Below, piece by piece: positions 44,531 to 52,981 of a stretch of 64,000 nt of DNA. The stretch is from contig NZ_JAUTAZ010000001.1 in assembly GCF_030818905.1 (NCBI RefSeq), positions 310,001 to 374,000 on the forward strand. The letters are read 5' to 3'. Each line of letters starts with the position of its first letter. The first letter of the stretch is position 1. The position numbers were made by a program, and so were the translations under genes. This DNA comes from Microbacterium sp. SORGH_AS_0888. Its GTDB lineage: Bacteria > Actinomycetota > Actinomycetes > Actinomycetales > Microbacteriaceae. The notes beneath the pieces were generated by a model, which saw only the letters and a list, made by a program, of their open reading frames with translations, ran no database searches and was not told the DNA's origin.

Positions 44531-47425
44531 GTGACATCGACCACAGCGCCGTCGCCTGCTGCACCCCGACGATCCCGCCGCATCATCGCGGTCTCGCTCG
44601 CCGTGATCGCGGCGCTCGTGGCCGGCTTCTTCCTCTTCGCCAACCTCTACGCGGATTGGCTCTGGTACGACCAGCTCGGCTACACCTCCGTGCTGCTCAC
44701 GCAGTGGACGGCGCGGGCCATCATGTTCGTCGTCGGTTTCCTCGGGATGGCGCTCCCGCTCTGGCTGACGATCCAGCTCGCGTACCGGCTGCGGCCGGTG
44801 TACGTGCGTCTCAGCTCCCAGCTCGATCGCTATCAGGAGGTCGTCGAGCCCCTGCGCCGGCTGGCGATGTGGGGGATCCCGATCTTCTTCGGCTTCTTCG
44901 CGGGCTTCGCGGCGTCGGCACAGTGGCAGACGGCGGCGCTGTGGATCAACGGCGTCCCCACCTCGACCACCGACCCGCAGTTCGGCCTCGACACGGGCTT
45001 CTACCTGTTCGGCGTCCCGTTCTACGCGGGCCTGCTCGGCTTCGCGTCGGCGACGGTGCTGATCTCCCTGCTGGTCACGGCCTTCGTCTCCTACCTCTAC
45101 GGGTCCGTGCGTGTCGGCCAGCGGGAGCTCCGGATCTCCAAGTCCGCTCGCATCCAGCTGGCCGTCATCGCGGGCGTCTACCTGCTGCTGCAGGCGGCGA
45201 GCCTCTGGCTCGACCGGTACCGCACGCTGACGGAGGCGGGCGACCGGATCACGGGTCCGGCGTACACCGGCGTGAACGCGACGATTCCGGGCCTCACGAT
45301 CCTCTCGATCGTCGCGGCCCTCGTGGCCGTGCTCTTCTTCGTGACCGCGGTCATCGGCCGGTGGCGGTATCCGCTGATCGCGACCGCGCTGCTGGTCGTG
45401 ACGTCGATCGTCGTCGGCCTCGTCTACCCGTGGGTCGTGAACACCGTCCAGGTCAAGCCGAACCAGCTCGCGCTCGAGTCGCAGTACTACCAGCGGAACC
45501 TCGACGCGACCAAGACCGCGTTCGGCATCGACGACATGTCGACCACGCCCTACGACGCGACGACGACGGCCGAGGCGGGCCAGCTGCGCTCGGATGCCGA
45601 CACGACGGCGTCGATCCGCATCATGGACCCGGCGATCATCAACCCGACCGTCGCACAGCTGCAGCAGTACCGCTCGTACTACCAGTTCGCCAACCCGCTC
45701 GACGTCGACCGCTACAAGATCGACGGCCAGATCCAGGACACGATCGTCTCGGTGCGCGACCTGAACACCCAGGCGCTCGGCGCCAACCCCACCTGGCAGA
45801 ACTCGACCCTCGTCTACACCCACGGCTACGGCATGGTGGTCGCGAAGGGCAACGAGCGCACGAGCGACGGAGACCCCGTGTTCGTGGAGAGCGGGATCCC
45901 GGCATCCGGCTTCCTCTCGGCGAGCGACTTCCAGCCGCGGATCTACTTCGGCGAGTCGTCGCCGAAGTACTCGATCGTCGGAGGCCCGAGCGACCGCGCG
46001 CCGATCGAGCTGGACTACCCCTCCGGCACAGACGGCTCCGGTGAGACCAAGACGACCTTCACCGGCAACGGCGGCCCCAGCGTGGGCAACTGGTTCAACC
46101 GCCTGATCTACGCGCTCAAGTTCCAGTCGGAGCAGATCCTCTTCTCGGACTACCTCAACCAGGACTCGCAGATCCTCTACGACCGGAACCCCGTCGATCG
46201 TGTGCAGAAGGTGGCGCCCTACCTGACCCTCGACTCCGACCCGTACCCGAGCGTGGTGGACGGTCGCATCAAGTGGATCATCGACGGCTACACCACCACG
46301 AACGCCTACCCGTACTCGACGGCGACGAGCATGTCGCAGGCGATCGAGGACGCGAACAACGAGAACCCGAAGATCGCGCTCGACAACATCAACTACATCC
46401 GCAACTCCGTCAAGGCGACGGTGGACGCGTACGACGGGAGCGTCACGCTGTACGCGTGGGACGACCAGGACCCCCTGCTGCAGGCCTGGCAGAAGGTGTT
46501 CCCGACCACCATCAAGCCGATCTCGGACATGTCAGCCGATCTGATGAGCCACGTGCGCTACCCGACCGACCTGTTCAAGGTGCAGCGCGCCATGCTCGGC
46601 GTCTACCACGTCGCGGACGCGCAGTCGTTCTTCCAGCAGGACAACGTGTGGGCCACACCCGCCGATCCGCAGAACTCCCAGGTCAACCAGCCGCCGTACT
46701 ACCTGACGATGCGGATGCCGGGTCAGACCGATCCGACGTACTCGATGTTCACGAGCTTCATCCCGAGGTCCTCGGGGACCGATTCGCGCAACGTGCTCAT
46801 GGGATATCTCTCCGTGGACTCCGATGCGGGTGAGACGGCCGGGACGAAGAGTCCCGACTACGGGAAGCTCAGACTGCTCGAGATCACGGCGGACACGACC
46901 ATCCCCGGCCCGGGTCAGGTGCAGAACACGTTCAACTCCGATCCGTCGATCTCGGCGCAGATCAACATCCTGAAACAGGGGCAGTCGGAGGTGAAGAACG
47001 GCAACCTGCTGACGCTGCCGGTGGGCGGCGGCTTCCTCTACGTGCAGCCGGTCTTCGTCCAGGCCTCCAGCGGCACGCAGCTGCCTCAGCTGCAGAAGGT
47101 GCTCGTCGCCTTCGGCACGCAGGTGGCCTTCGAGAACACGCTCAACGATGCCCTGAACACGCTGTTCGGCGGCAACTCGGGCGCGAACGCGGGCGATCAG
47201 CAGGTGGTGCCGGACACGGGCGGCAGCGGCGCGTCCGGCGGGACGGGCGGTGGCACCTCGGCGCCGAGCACCGAGATGGAGGCCGCTCTGCAGGCGGCCA
47301 AGCAAGCCATGATGGACCGTCAGGCTGCGCTCCAGGCGGGCGATTGGACCGCCTACGGAGCGGCGGACAAGCGGCTCACGGACGCCGTGAACCAGCTGCT
47401 CACGCTCGAGTCCAGCGGTCGCTGA
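44531..47425 (+). CDS. UPF0182 family large membrane protein
   Basis: A 964-residue protein, the normal size of UPF0182. Seven or so membrane helices occupy the first 310 residues (ISLAVIAALVAGFFLFANLYADWLWYDQLGY is the family signature), followed by a 600-residue external domain with many Tyr/Asn-rich motifs (YYQRNLDATKTAFGIDD, SDYLNQDSQILYDRNPVDRVQKVAPYLTLDSDPYPS) and a Gly/Ser linker before a C-terminal helix (EMEAALQAAKQAMMDRQAALQAGDW). Function unknown; conserved with the PDZ-Lon gene in actinobacteria. Confidence 0.95.
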   Translation: MTSTTAPSPAAPRRSRRIIAVSLAVIAALVAGFFLFANLYADWLWYDQLGYTSVLLTQWTARAIMFVVGFLGMALPLWLTIQLAYRLRPVYVRLSSQLDRYQEVVEPLRRLAMWGIPIFFGFFAGFAASAQWQTAALWINGVPTSTTDPQFGLDTGFYLFGVPFYAGLLGFASATVLISLLVTAFVSYLYGSVRVGQRELRISKSARIQLAVIAGVYLLLQAASLWLDRYRTLTEAGDRITGPAYTGVNATIPGLTILSIVAALVAVLFFVTAVIGRWRYPLIATALLVVTSIVVGLVYPWVVNTVQVKPNQLALESQYYQRNLDATKTAFGIDDMSTTPYDATTTAEAGQLRSDADTTASIRIMDPAIINPTVAQLQQYRSYYQFANPLDVDRYKIDGQIQDTIVSVRDLNTQALGANPTWQNSTLVYTHGYGMVVAKGNERTSDGDPVFVESGIPASGFLSASDFQPRIYFGESSPKYSIVGGPSDRAPIELDYPSGTDGSGETKTTFTGNGGPSVGNWFNRLIYALKFQSEQILFSDYLNQDSQILYDRNPVDRVQKVAPYLTLDSDPYPSVVDGRIKWIIDGYTTTNAYPYSTATSMSQAIEDANNENPKIALDNINYIRNSVKATVDAYDGSVTLYAWDDQDPLLQAWQKVFPTTIKPISDMSADLMSHVRYPTDLFKVQRAMLGVYHVADAQSFFQQDNVWATPADPQNSQVNQPPYYLTMRMPGQTDPTYSMFTSFIPRSSGTDSRNVLMGYLSVDSDAGETAGTKSPDYGKLRLLEITADTTIPGPGQVQNTFNSDPSISAQINILKQGQSEVKNGNLLTLPVGGGFLYVQPVFVQASSGTQLPQLQKVLVAFGTQVAFENTLNDALNTLFGGNSGANAGDQQVVPDTGGSGASGGTGGGTSAPSTEMEAALQAAKQAMMDRQAALQAGDWTAYGAADKRLTDAVNQLLTLESSGR

Positions 47426-47444
47426 CCGGGAGCGGCCCTGCGGC

Positions 47445-48311
47445 TCAGGCGGTGAGCAACGCCCACCAGATGAGCAGCAGGGTCGCCCCGAAACCCGCGA
47501 TCTGATTGATCCAGAGGAACCGCCGCCACCCGGCGGTCGCCGTCGCCGACGTCTCATCGGTCACGTCGCGGTACGGCCACGCCATCGCGATGTACGGCAC
47601 CGCCAACAGCGCGCCCAGGGGCCCCGGCCAGGCGCTGCCGAGCATCGCGACACCCGCGAGCGCGTACAGGGCGAGCGCGAAGCGCACGGTCCCGCGCGCG
47701 CCGCGTTCGGTGGCGATGGAGCGGATGTCGGCCTCGCGATCGGCCACGACGTCCTGCACGGCGCCGAAGGCATGGGAGGCGACGCCCCACAGCGCGAAGG
47801 CCACGACCACGGCCGCGAGCTGCCAGGTCCAGACCGCGCCCGCGAGCGCGAGACCGTAGACGGCGGGAGAGAAGAAGTGGATGCTGCTGGTCACCGAGTC
47901 CGCGAACGGGACCTCCTTCAGCCGGAGGGGAGGCGCGGAGTAGAAGACGACGAAGAACATGCTGAGCAGGAGGACGCCCCACGACGGCGGGCTGCCGACC
48001 GCGACGAGGAACACGAGGAACGGCAGGCACGACAGCGCGGCCGTCCACAGGGTGATCCGGTGCAGACGCCGGTCCAGCACGGCACCGTGAGCTCCCCCCT
48101 TGCGCGGGTTGCGCAGGTCGGACTCGTAGTCGAAGACGTCGTTGATCCCGTACATCGCGAGGTTGTACGGCACGAGGAAGAAGACCGCGCCGACGATCAG
48201 GGTCGCATCGATCTGGCGCGTCGTGAGCAGGTAGGCCGCGGTGAACGGGAACGCGGTGTTGATCCAGCTGACCGGGCGCGAGGACAACAGGATCGTGCGA
48301 AGCGTCGTCAT
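47445..48311 (-). CDS. crtEb: Lycopene elongase (UbiA prenyltransferase)
   Basis: Adds two C5 dimethylallyl units to lycopene, giving the C50 skeleton (flavuxanthin) in the membrane. It has 288 residues with about eight helices. The UbiA metal motifs are YGINDVFDYESDLRNPRKGG (NDxxDxxxD) and AFGAVQDVVADREADI (second DxxxD). It is last in the leftward carotenoid operon, directly after crtYf (ATGA overlap), the order known from Corynebacterium and Micrococcus C50 clusters. Confidence 0.93.
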   Translation of the reverse strand: MTTLRTILLSSRPVSWINTAFPFTAAYLLTTRQIDATLIVGAVFFLVPYNLAMYGINDVFDYESDLRNPRKGGAHGAVLDRRLHRITLWTAALSCLPFLVFLVAVGSPPSWGVLLLSMFFVVFYSAPPLRLKEVPFADSVTSSIHFFSPAVYGLALAGAVWTWQLAAVVVAFALWGVASHAFGAVQDVVADREADIRSIATERGARGTVRFALALYALAGVAMLGSAWPGPLGALLAVPYIAMAWPYRDVTDETSATATAGWRRFLWINQIAGFGATLLLIWWALLTA

Positions 48312-48622
48312 CGGCGGGCCTCCGTGCCCGAGCGTCCGAGGAGACACGAGAGGGCGGGGACGCCGAAGGCCGCGCAGAGCGGATAGGAGAAGTCCTCGAG
48401 CGGGGCGAGCCCGATCCGAAGCCCGCTGAGGTGCTCCGGAGGGTAGCCGAAAAGGCCCACGCCGATCATGACGTTGTCGAACACGGCGGTGAGCAGGAGG
48501 AGGACGACCGCGGTGAGGGCGCTCGCCCGCATCCGGCCGGAGAAGCCCGGGCGTCGTGCCGAGAGCGCCGTCACGACCGCGGTCGCGGCCAGGAAGGGGA
48601 GCACGATCAGCGGGTACGTCAT
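48308..48622 (-). CDS. crtYf: C50 carotenoid cyclase subunit
   Basis: Small membrane subunit (104 residues) of the heterodimeric cyclase that closes the end rings of C50 carotenoids. Three hydrophobic helices and the family stretch FDNVMIGVGLFGYPPEHLSGLRIGLAPLEDFSYPLCA are present. It acts only with the adjacent crtYe product. Ring type (epsilon, gamma or beta) cannot be read from sequence by eye. Starts inside the crtYe stop. Confidence 0.92.
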   Translation of the reverse strand: MTYPLIVLPFLAATAVVTALSARRPGFSGRMRASALTAVVLLLLTAVFDNVMIGVGLFGYPPEHLSGLRIGLAPLEDFSYPLCAAFGVPALSCLLGRSGTEARR

Positions 48623-48936
48623 GCGCGTCGGCGTCCCGTTCGCAGAGCCGCCGCGTGCACGACGAGAGCGAGGTAGCAGAGGAACGCCAGGAACACGGGC
48701 TCCTCCACGGGCAGGTGCGGCGCGAGATCCCATCCGAGCAGCAGCGGGCTGTCCCCCTTGACGAACACTCCCGCCGCTATGCCGACGGCATCCCAGAGCA
48801 GGAAGAAGGCCGTCCCGATCGCGATGGCCGCCACCGATCGGCCCGGCGAGGCCCGAAGCGCGAGCCGGAAGCGGAGATCGAGGGCGAGGACGCCGGCGGC
48901 GGACAGGAGGATCGCGAGGAGGTAGAGGCCGGACAT
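48619..48936 (-). CDS. crtYe: C50 carotenoid cyclase subunit
   Basis: Partner subunit (105 residues) with three helices and the family segment LLWDAVGIAAGVFVKGDSPLLLGWDLAPHLPVEEPVFLAFLCY. CrtYe and CrtYf together correspond to the two halves of fungal-type lycopene cyclase. Its start overlaps the crtI stop as ATGA. Confidence 0.92.
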   Translation of the reverse strand: MSGLYLLAILLSAAGVLALDLRFRLALRASPGRSVAAIAIGTAFFLLWDAVGIAAGVFVKGDSPLLLGWDLAPHLPVEEPVFLAFLCYLALVVHAAALRTGRRRA

Positions 48937-50486
48937 CAATGGCCCTCCGGCTCGGGGACGGGCCCGGCGGAGCGATCGCCACGGAGGCGCTTGAGGACCA
49001 GCTCGGCGGAGATGAGGCACATCGGCAGGCCGATCCCCGGCAGCGCCGACGTGCCGGCGTAGTACAGCCCGGGGACCGCGCGAGACGCGTTCCCGGGCCG
49101 GAAGAGCGCGCTCTGGCGCAGGGTGTGCGCGAGCCCCAGCGAGTTGCCGCGCCACGAGTTGAGATCCCGGGCGAAGTCCTCCGGCGAGATCGTGCGGCGC
49201 ACGACGATGCGTTCGGCCAGATCGGGGATGTCGCACCACGTCGCGATCTGGGCGATGACGGCGTCCGCGGCGCGCTCGATCCGCGGGTCGCCGTCGTGGT
49301 CGGTGCCCCCGCGTCCGGACCGAGGATCGGCGGGGACGGGGACCAGGACGAAGAGGTTCTCGTGGTCCGGTGGGGCGACGCTCCGATCCGTCGCGCTCGG
49401 ACGGCACACGTACGCGGACGCCGGTGCGGGGATGTGCGGCGCGGCACCGAAGATCGCGTCGAAGTTGGCGTCCCAGTCCGAGGTGAACAGAAGGGTGTGA
49501 TGCGCGAGCTCGGGCAGCGCGCCTCGCACTCCCAGGAGCAGGAGCAGAGCGCCCGGACTCGGCGTGCGACGCCGCCACCAGCGATCGGAACGATCCCGCG
49601 GTCCCTCGCGCAGCAGCACCGTCTCGGTGTGGTGGAGGTCCGCGGTCGAGACGACGATGTCGGCGTCGTGCCGCACCCCGTCGGTGGTGCGGATGCCGCT
49701 GGCTCGGCGTCCGGTGCGCACGATCTCGGTCACCGGTGTGCCCGTCGTGATGCGGACCCCGTGCGCGCGCGCCAGCCGCTCGACGGCCGCGATGAGCGCG
49801 GCGAAACCGCCCTGCGGGTACAGCACCCCGTCCGCGAGGTCGAGGTGGCTCATGAGGTGGTACAGCGCGGGCACGCGACGGGGCTCTCCGCCGAGGAAGA
49901 CGGCGGGGTAGCCGAGGATCTGCCGCAGGCGCCGGTCGGTGAACCGGCTCCGGACGTGGTCGTGCAGCGACGTGCCGAGCAGCGCCGTCAGGCGTCCGGC
50001 GCGACGGAGGATCGCCGACGACGCGAGATTCCGCCGGCTCTCGTAGGTGTCGTAGAGGAATCTGCTGACCGCGAGATCGTACGCCTCGGCGGCGGAGTCG
50101 AGGTAGCCCGCGAGTCGCGCGCCGGCACCCGGCTCGAGGGACTCGAAGAGCGCGACCGCGTTCTCTCGACCCGAGACGACGTCGACGGGATCGGGGTACG
50201 CGGAGCCGGGATCGGAGTAGACCCGATACGCCGGGGTCAGCGGGACGAGGTCGAGCTCGCGCTCCGCCGTCGTGCCGAGCAGACGGAAGAAGTGGTCGAA
50301 CACCTCCGGCATGAGGTACCAGCTGGGGCCCGTGTCGAAGCGGAAGCCATCGCGTTCCCAGCTGCCGGCTCGACCGCCGAGCTCCGCCCGCGCCTCGAAC
50401 AGCTGGACGTCGTGGCCGTCGGCGGCGAGGAGAGAGGCCGTGGCGAGGCCGGCGATGCCGCCGCCGATGACTATCACGCGGCTCAC
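48936..50486 (-). CDS. crtI: Phytoene desaturase
   Basis: FAD-dependent enzyme converting phytoene to lycopene. It has 516 residues: the Rossmann motif VIVIGGGIAGLATASLLAADGHDVQLFEAR at the N-terminus, RDGFRFDTGPSWYLMPEVFDHFF, and the C-terminal FAD-contact motif VPGLYYAGTSALPGIGLPMCLISAELV. GTG 50486 has a GGGAGG ribosome site and starts four bases inside the crtB end; an in-frame ATG at 50519 is less likely. Confidence 0.95.
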   Translation of the reverse strand: MSRVIVIGGGIAGLATASLLAADGHDVQLFEARAELGGRAGSWERDGFRFDTGPSWYLMPEVFDHFFRLLGTTAERELDLVPLTPAYRVYSDPGSAYPDPVDVVSGRENAVALFESLEPGAGARLAGYLDSAAEAYDLAVSRFLYDTYESRRNLASSAILRRAGRLTALLGTSLHDHVRSRFTDRRLRQILGYPAVFLGGEPRRVPALYHLMSHLDLADGVLYPQGGFAALIAAVERLARAHGVRITTGTPVTEIVRTGRRASGIRTTDGVRHDADIVVSTADLHHTETVLLREGPRDRSDRWWRRRTPSPGALLLLLGVRGALPELAHHTLLFTSDWDANFDAIFGAAPHIPAPASAYVCRPSATDRSVAPPDHENLFVLVPVPADPRSGRGGTDHDGDPRIERAADAVIAQIATWCDIPDLAERIVVRRTISPEDFARDLNSWRGNSLGLAHTLRQSALFRPGNASRAVPGLYYAGTSALPGIGLPMCLISAELVLKRLRGDRSAGPVPEPEGH

Positions 50487-51343
50487 CTCGACCCTCCCGA
50501 CGGTCCGGCGCCGAGCCACGCCCGGGTGGCCAGAACGGCCTTGCGGGAGGCGGGCACGCGGACGCGCTCCGTCCCCTCGCCCATCCGCAGGCGCCGGGCG
50601 AGCTCGGCGAAGAGGTCGTGCGCCGCGGTGACGGCCCGTCGGCAGTCCGGCGGCAGCTCGCCGATCGTCGCGGCGGCGCAGGCGAGGTCGTCGTCGACAC
50701 GGTCGAGGAGGGCCGCCCGGTCGCCCTCCTCGGCGATGCCGAGGTAGTCGCGCCCCAGGCGACGTTCGTCATCCGCCCGGTCGCGGAGGAAGTTCACGTC
50801 CTGGAACGCGCGGCCCAGTCGTCGGGCGCCGCTGACGAGATGCTCGGCGGGCCGCGCCGGTCGTGACGTCCCGGCGTTCACGAAGACGGCCAGGCACATG
50901 AGCCCGACGACCTCGGCCGAGCCGTAGACGTAGGCGTCATGCGACGCGGCGTCGTGCGTCGTGGTCGTGATGTCGGTCCGCATGGCGGAGAAGAACGGCT
51001 CCGTCAGATCGGGGCCGATTCCGCACTCGCGCGCCGTGCGTGCGAAGGCGTGCACGACGAGGTTCGCGCTGAAGCCGCGAGCCACCGCATCCGTCGTCTC
51101 CTGCTCGAGGGCGTCGAGCAGCGCCCGGCGTTCCGCCGGTCCTACGCCCGCCTCGCCCGCCGGGCCGTCGACGATCTCGTCGGCGACCCGGACGAGGGCG
51201 TAGACGTGACGGATGTGCGGACGCGCGCGCTCGCCCAGGAGGCGCGTCGCGAGCGAGAACGAGGTCGAGTACGCCGCGATCACGCGGGCGGCCGCCTCCG
51301 ACGCCGCGCGGTCGTAGAGGGCGAGCCCGGTCGCGACGGTCAC
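50483..51343 (-). CDS. crtB: Phytoene synthase
   Basis: Head-to-head condensation of two geranylgeranyl diphosphates to phytoene. It has 286 residues. Aspartate motifs: DEIVD at 55-59 and LGRAFQDVNFLRDRADDERRLGRDYLG, with YSTSFSLATRLLGERARPHI near the start, all typical. GTG 51343 overlaps the crtE stop. The enzyme is peripheral to the membrane. Confidence 0.94.
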   Translation of the reverse strand: MTVATGLALYDRAASEAAARVIAAYSTSFSLATRLLGERARPHIRHVYALVRVADEIVDGPAGEAGVGPAERRALLDALEQETTDAVARGFSANLVVHAFARTARECGIGPDLTEPFFSAMRTDITTTTHDAASHDAYVYGSAEVVGLMCLAVFVNAGTSRPARPAEHLVSGARRLGRAFQDVNFLRDRADDERRLGRDYLGIAEEGDRAALLDRVDDDLACAAATIGELPPDCRRAVTAAHDLFAELARRLRMGEGTERVRVPASRKAVLATRAWLGAGPSGGSR

Positions 51344-52398
51344 AGCGCACGCTCGCGGATTCCGGCGCCGATGCGATCGATGAGCACGCGCGCCGTGGGA
51401 GGAAGTGCCGAGCCCTCGGTCTCCGCCGCGGCGATCGCGTCGTCGATGAGCTCTCGCACCCGGCCACGTGCGCCCGACCGGTCGAGCACGCGCTGTGCGT
51501 GGCGGACGGCCACGGGGCCGGTGCGGGCCAGGGCGAGGGCGCCCGTCACGAGCTCGGGCTCCTGCCCCTCCTGCGCGAGCGCGACGAGCGGTGTGCGCTT
51601 GCCCTCTCGCAGGTCCGCTCCGGCGGCCCGGCCCGCGTCGGCCTCGGAGCCGAACGCGCCGACGAGGTCGTCCGCGAGCTGGAAGGCGAGTCCCAGATGC
51701 GCGGCCGCCTCGCGGAGCGCCGCGACCTCTGTCTCCTCCGCGTCGCCGAGGACCGCGCCGGCGCACAGCGGCACGACGAACGAGTAGACGGCCGTCTTGT
51801 CGTGCGCCGCGCGCAGCAGCCGCTCCGGCTCCGGCATCGCGGCGGCGAGGGCGTGCTCGATATCGGCGAGCTCTCCCGCGGCCGAGACGTGGACGGCGTC
51901 GTCGAAGAGGTCGAGCACGAGCCGGCGCGCCGGGGCCTCGAGATCGGCGAGGGCGACCGTGCGCTCGGCCTCGTGGAGGAGCAGGTCGCCGGCGAGGACC
52001 GCTGCGGCGACCCCCAGCTCGCTCCGCGCGTCCGCGGGCATGCCGAGGCTGCGGCCTCGGGCCTCGAACTCGCCAGCCACGTTGGGTGCGCCGCGGCGCA
52101 CCGTGTCGTGGTCGAGGACATCGTCGTGCACGACGAAGGCCGCGTGGAGCAGCTCGACGGCGGCGGCGACATCCGTCATGGCCCGGTGACGTGCGGGCGA
52201 GCCGCCCCAGGCGGCGAAGGCCGCGGCCACGAGCTCGGGCCGGAACCGTTTGCCGCCGCGCGCGGCGCGGGCCGTCGCCGCGGCGAGCTCGGCGGCGGCG
52301 GGGGAGTGCGCCGCGCCGCGGGCGACGATGCGGCCGAGAGCCGCGTCGATACGACCATCGAGCACCTCGCGCGCCGCGGTGTCGACGAGGTTCCTCAT
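51340..52398 (-). CDS. crtE: Geranylgeranyl diphosphate synthase
   Basis: Trans-polyprenyl synthase making C20 diphosphate, the precursor for phytoene. It has 352 residues. The first Asp-rich motif is DDVLD at 92-96 and the second DDLVG at 243-247 (usual DDxxD with the last Asp replaced by Gly, common in this clade), with the substrate-binding GGKRFRPELV near residue 48. Overlaps idi and crtB by four bases each. Confidence 0.94.
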   Translation of the reverse strand: MRNLVDTAAREVLDGRIDAALGRIVARGAAHSPAAAELAAATARAARGGKRFRPELVAAAFAAWGGSPARHRAMTDVAAAVELLHAAFVVHDDVLDHDTVRRGAPNVAGEFEARGRSLGMPADARSELGVAAAVLAGDLLLHEAERTVALADLEAPARRLVLDLFDDAVHVSAAGELADIEHALAAAMPEPERLLRAAHDKTAVYSFVVPLCAGAVLGDAEETEVAALREAAAHLGLAFQLADDLVGAFGSEADAGRAAGADLREGKRTPLVALAQEGQEPELVTGALALARTGPVAVRHAQRVLDRSGARGRVRELIDDAIAAAETEGSALPPTARVLIDRIGAGIRERAL

Positions 52399-52940
52399 GG
52401 CCGTACCGCCGGTGCCGGCCGGTACAACGGGAGCTCGGCGGCCTGCAGGACGAACCACGGGCTGAAGGCCCACGGGGTCGCGGCGACCGAGAGTGCGAGG
52501 TCGCGCGGATCGGCCCAGCGGAGCTCGGCGACCTCGGCGGGGTCCGGCTCGGGCTCCGTGTCCACGCGGGCGAAGAAGACGGGGCAGATCTCGTTCTCGA
52601 CGATGCCGCTGGCGTCGCGGGCGCGATAGCGGAAGTCCTCCAGCGCGAGGGTGAGCGAATCGAGACGCAGTCCGAGCTCCCTCACGGCGTGGCGCGCCAC
52701 GGCGTCCGGCAGGCTCTCGCCGGGACGTGGATGGCCGCAGAACGAGTTGGTCCACACGCCGGGCCACGTCGCCTTCTGCAGGGACCTGCGCGTCACGAGC
52801 ACGCGTCCGTCGGCCCGCTGCACGTGACAGGAGAAGGCGAGGTGCAGGGGCGTCTCGCCGCTGTGCACGCTGCTCTTCGCGGCCACACCGATCTGTCGTG
52901 CGTGCTCGTCCAGCAACACGACCTCGTCGATATCCGGCAT
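52395..52940 (-). CDS. idi: Isopentenyl-diphosphate delta-isomerase, type 1
   Basis: Interconverts isopentenyl and dimethylallyl diphosphate, supplying both crtE and the C5 donor for the elongase. It has 181 residues: catalytic Cys68 in TNSFCGHP, E115/E117 in IVENEICPVF, the metal-binding His at GVAAKSSVHSG and the Nudix-like helix ESLPDAVARHAVRELG. It is the first gene of the carotenoid operon. ATG 52940 has GGGAGG seven bases upstream. Confidence 0.94.
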   Translation of the reverse strand: MPDIDEVVLLDEHARQIGVAAKSSVHSGETPLHLAFSCHVQRADGRVLVTRRSLQKATWPGVWTNSFCGHPRPGESLPDAVARHAVRELGLRLDSLTLALEDFRYRARDASGIVENEICPVFFARVDTEPEPDPAEVAELRWADPRDLALSVAATPWAFSPWFVLQAAELPLYRPAPAVRP

Positions 52941-52960
52941 ACATCCTCCCGCGATCTTCT

Positions 52961-52981
52961 CTTGCTAGATAAGCTAGCAAG
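52961..52981. promoter_or_regulatory. Predicted CrtR/MarR operator over the divergent carotenoid promoters
   Basis: CTTGCTAG at 52961-52968, five bases, and CTAGCAAG at 52974-52981 form a perfect 8-bp inverted repeat in an otherwise GC-rich region. TAAGCT at 52970-52975 ends six bases before GTG 52982, a leaderless-type -10 for the regulator, so the palindrome covers it. On the other strand TAGCTT and TTATCT occur in the same element and could serve idi. Confidence 0.75.

Noticed and set aside
43268..45823. 851-codon minus-strand frame opposite the PDZ-Lon and UPF0182 genes
   Set aside because: Composition of a codon-position shadow; both plus-strand genes are conserved families with intact motifs.
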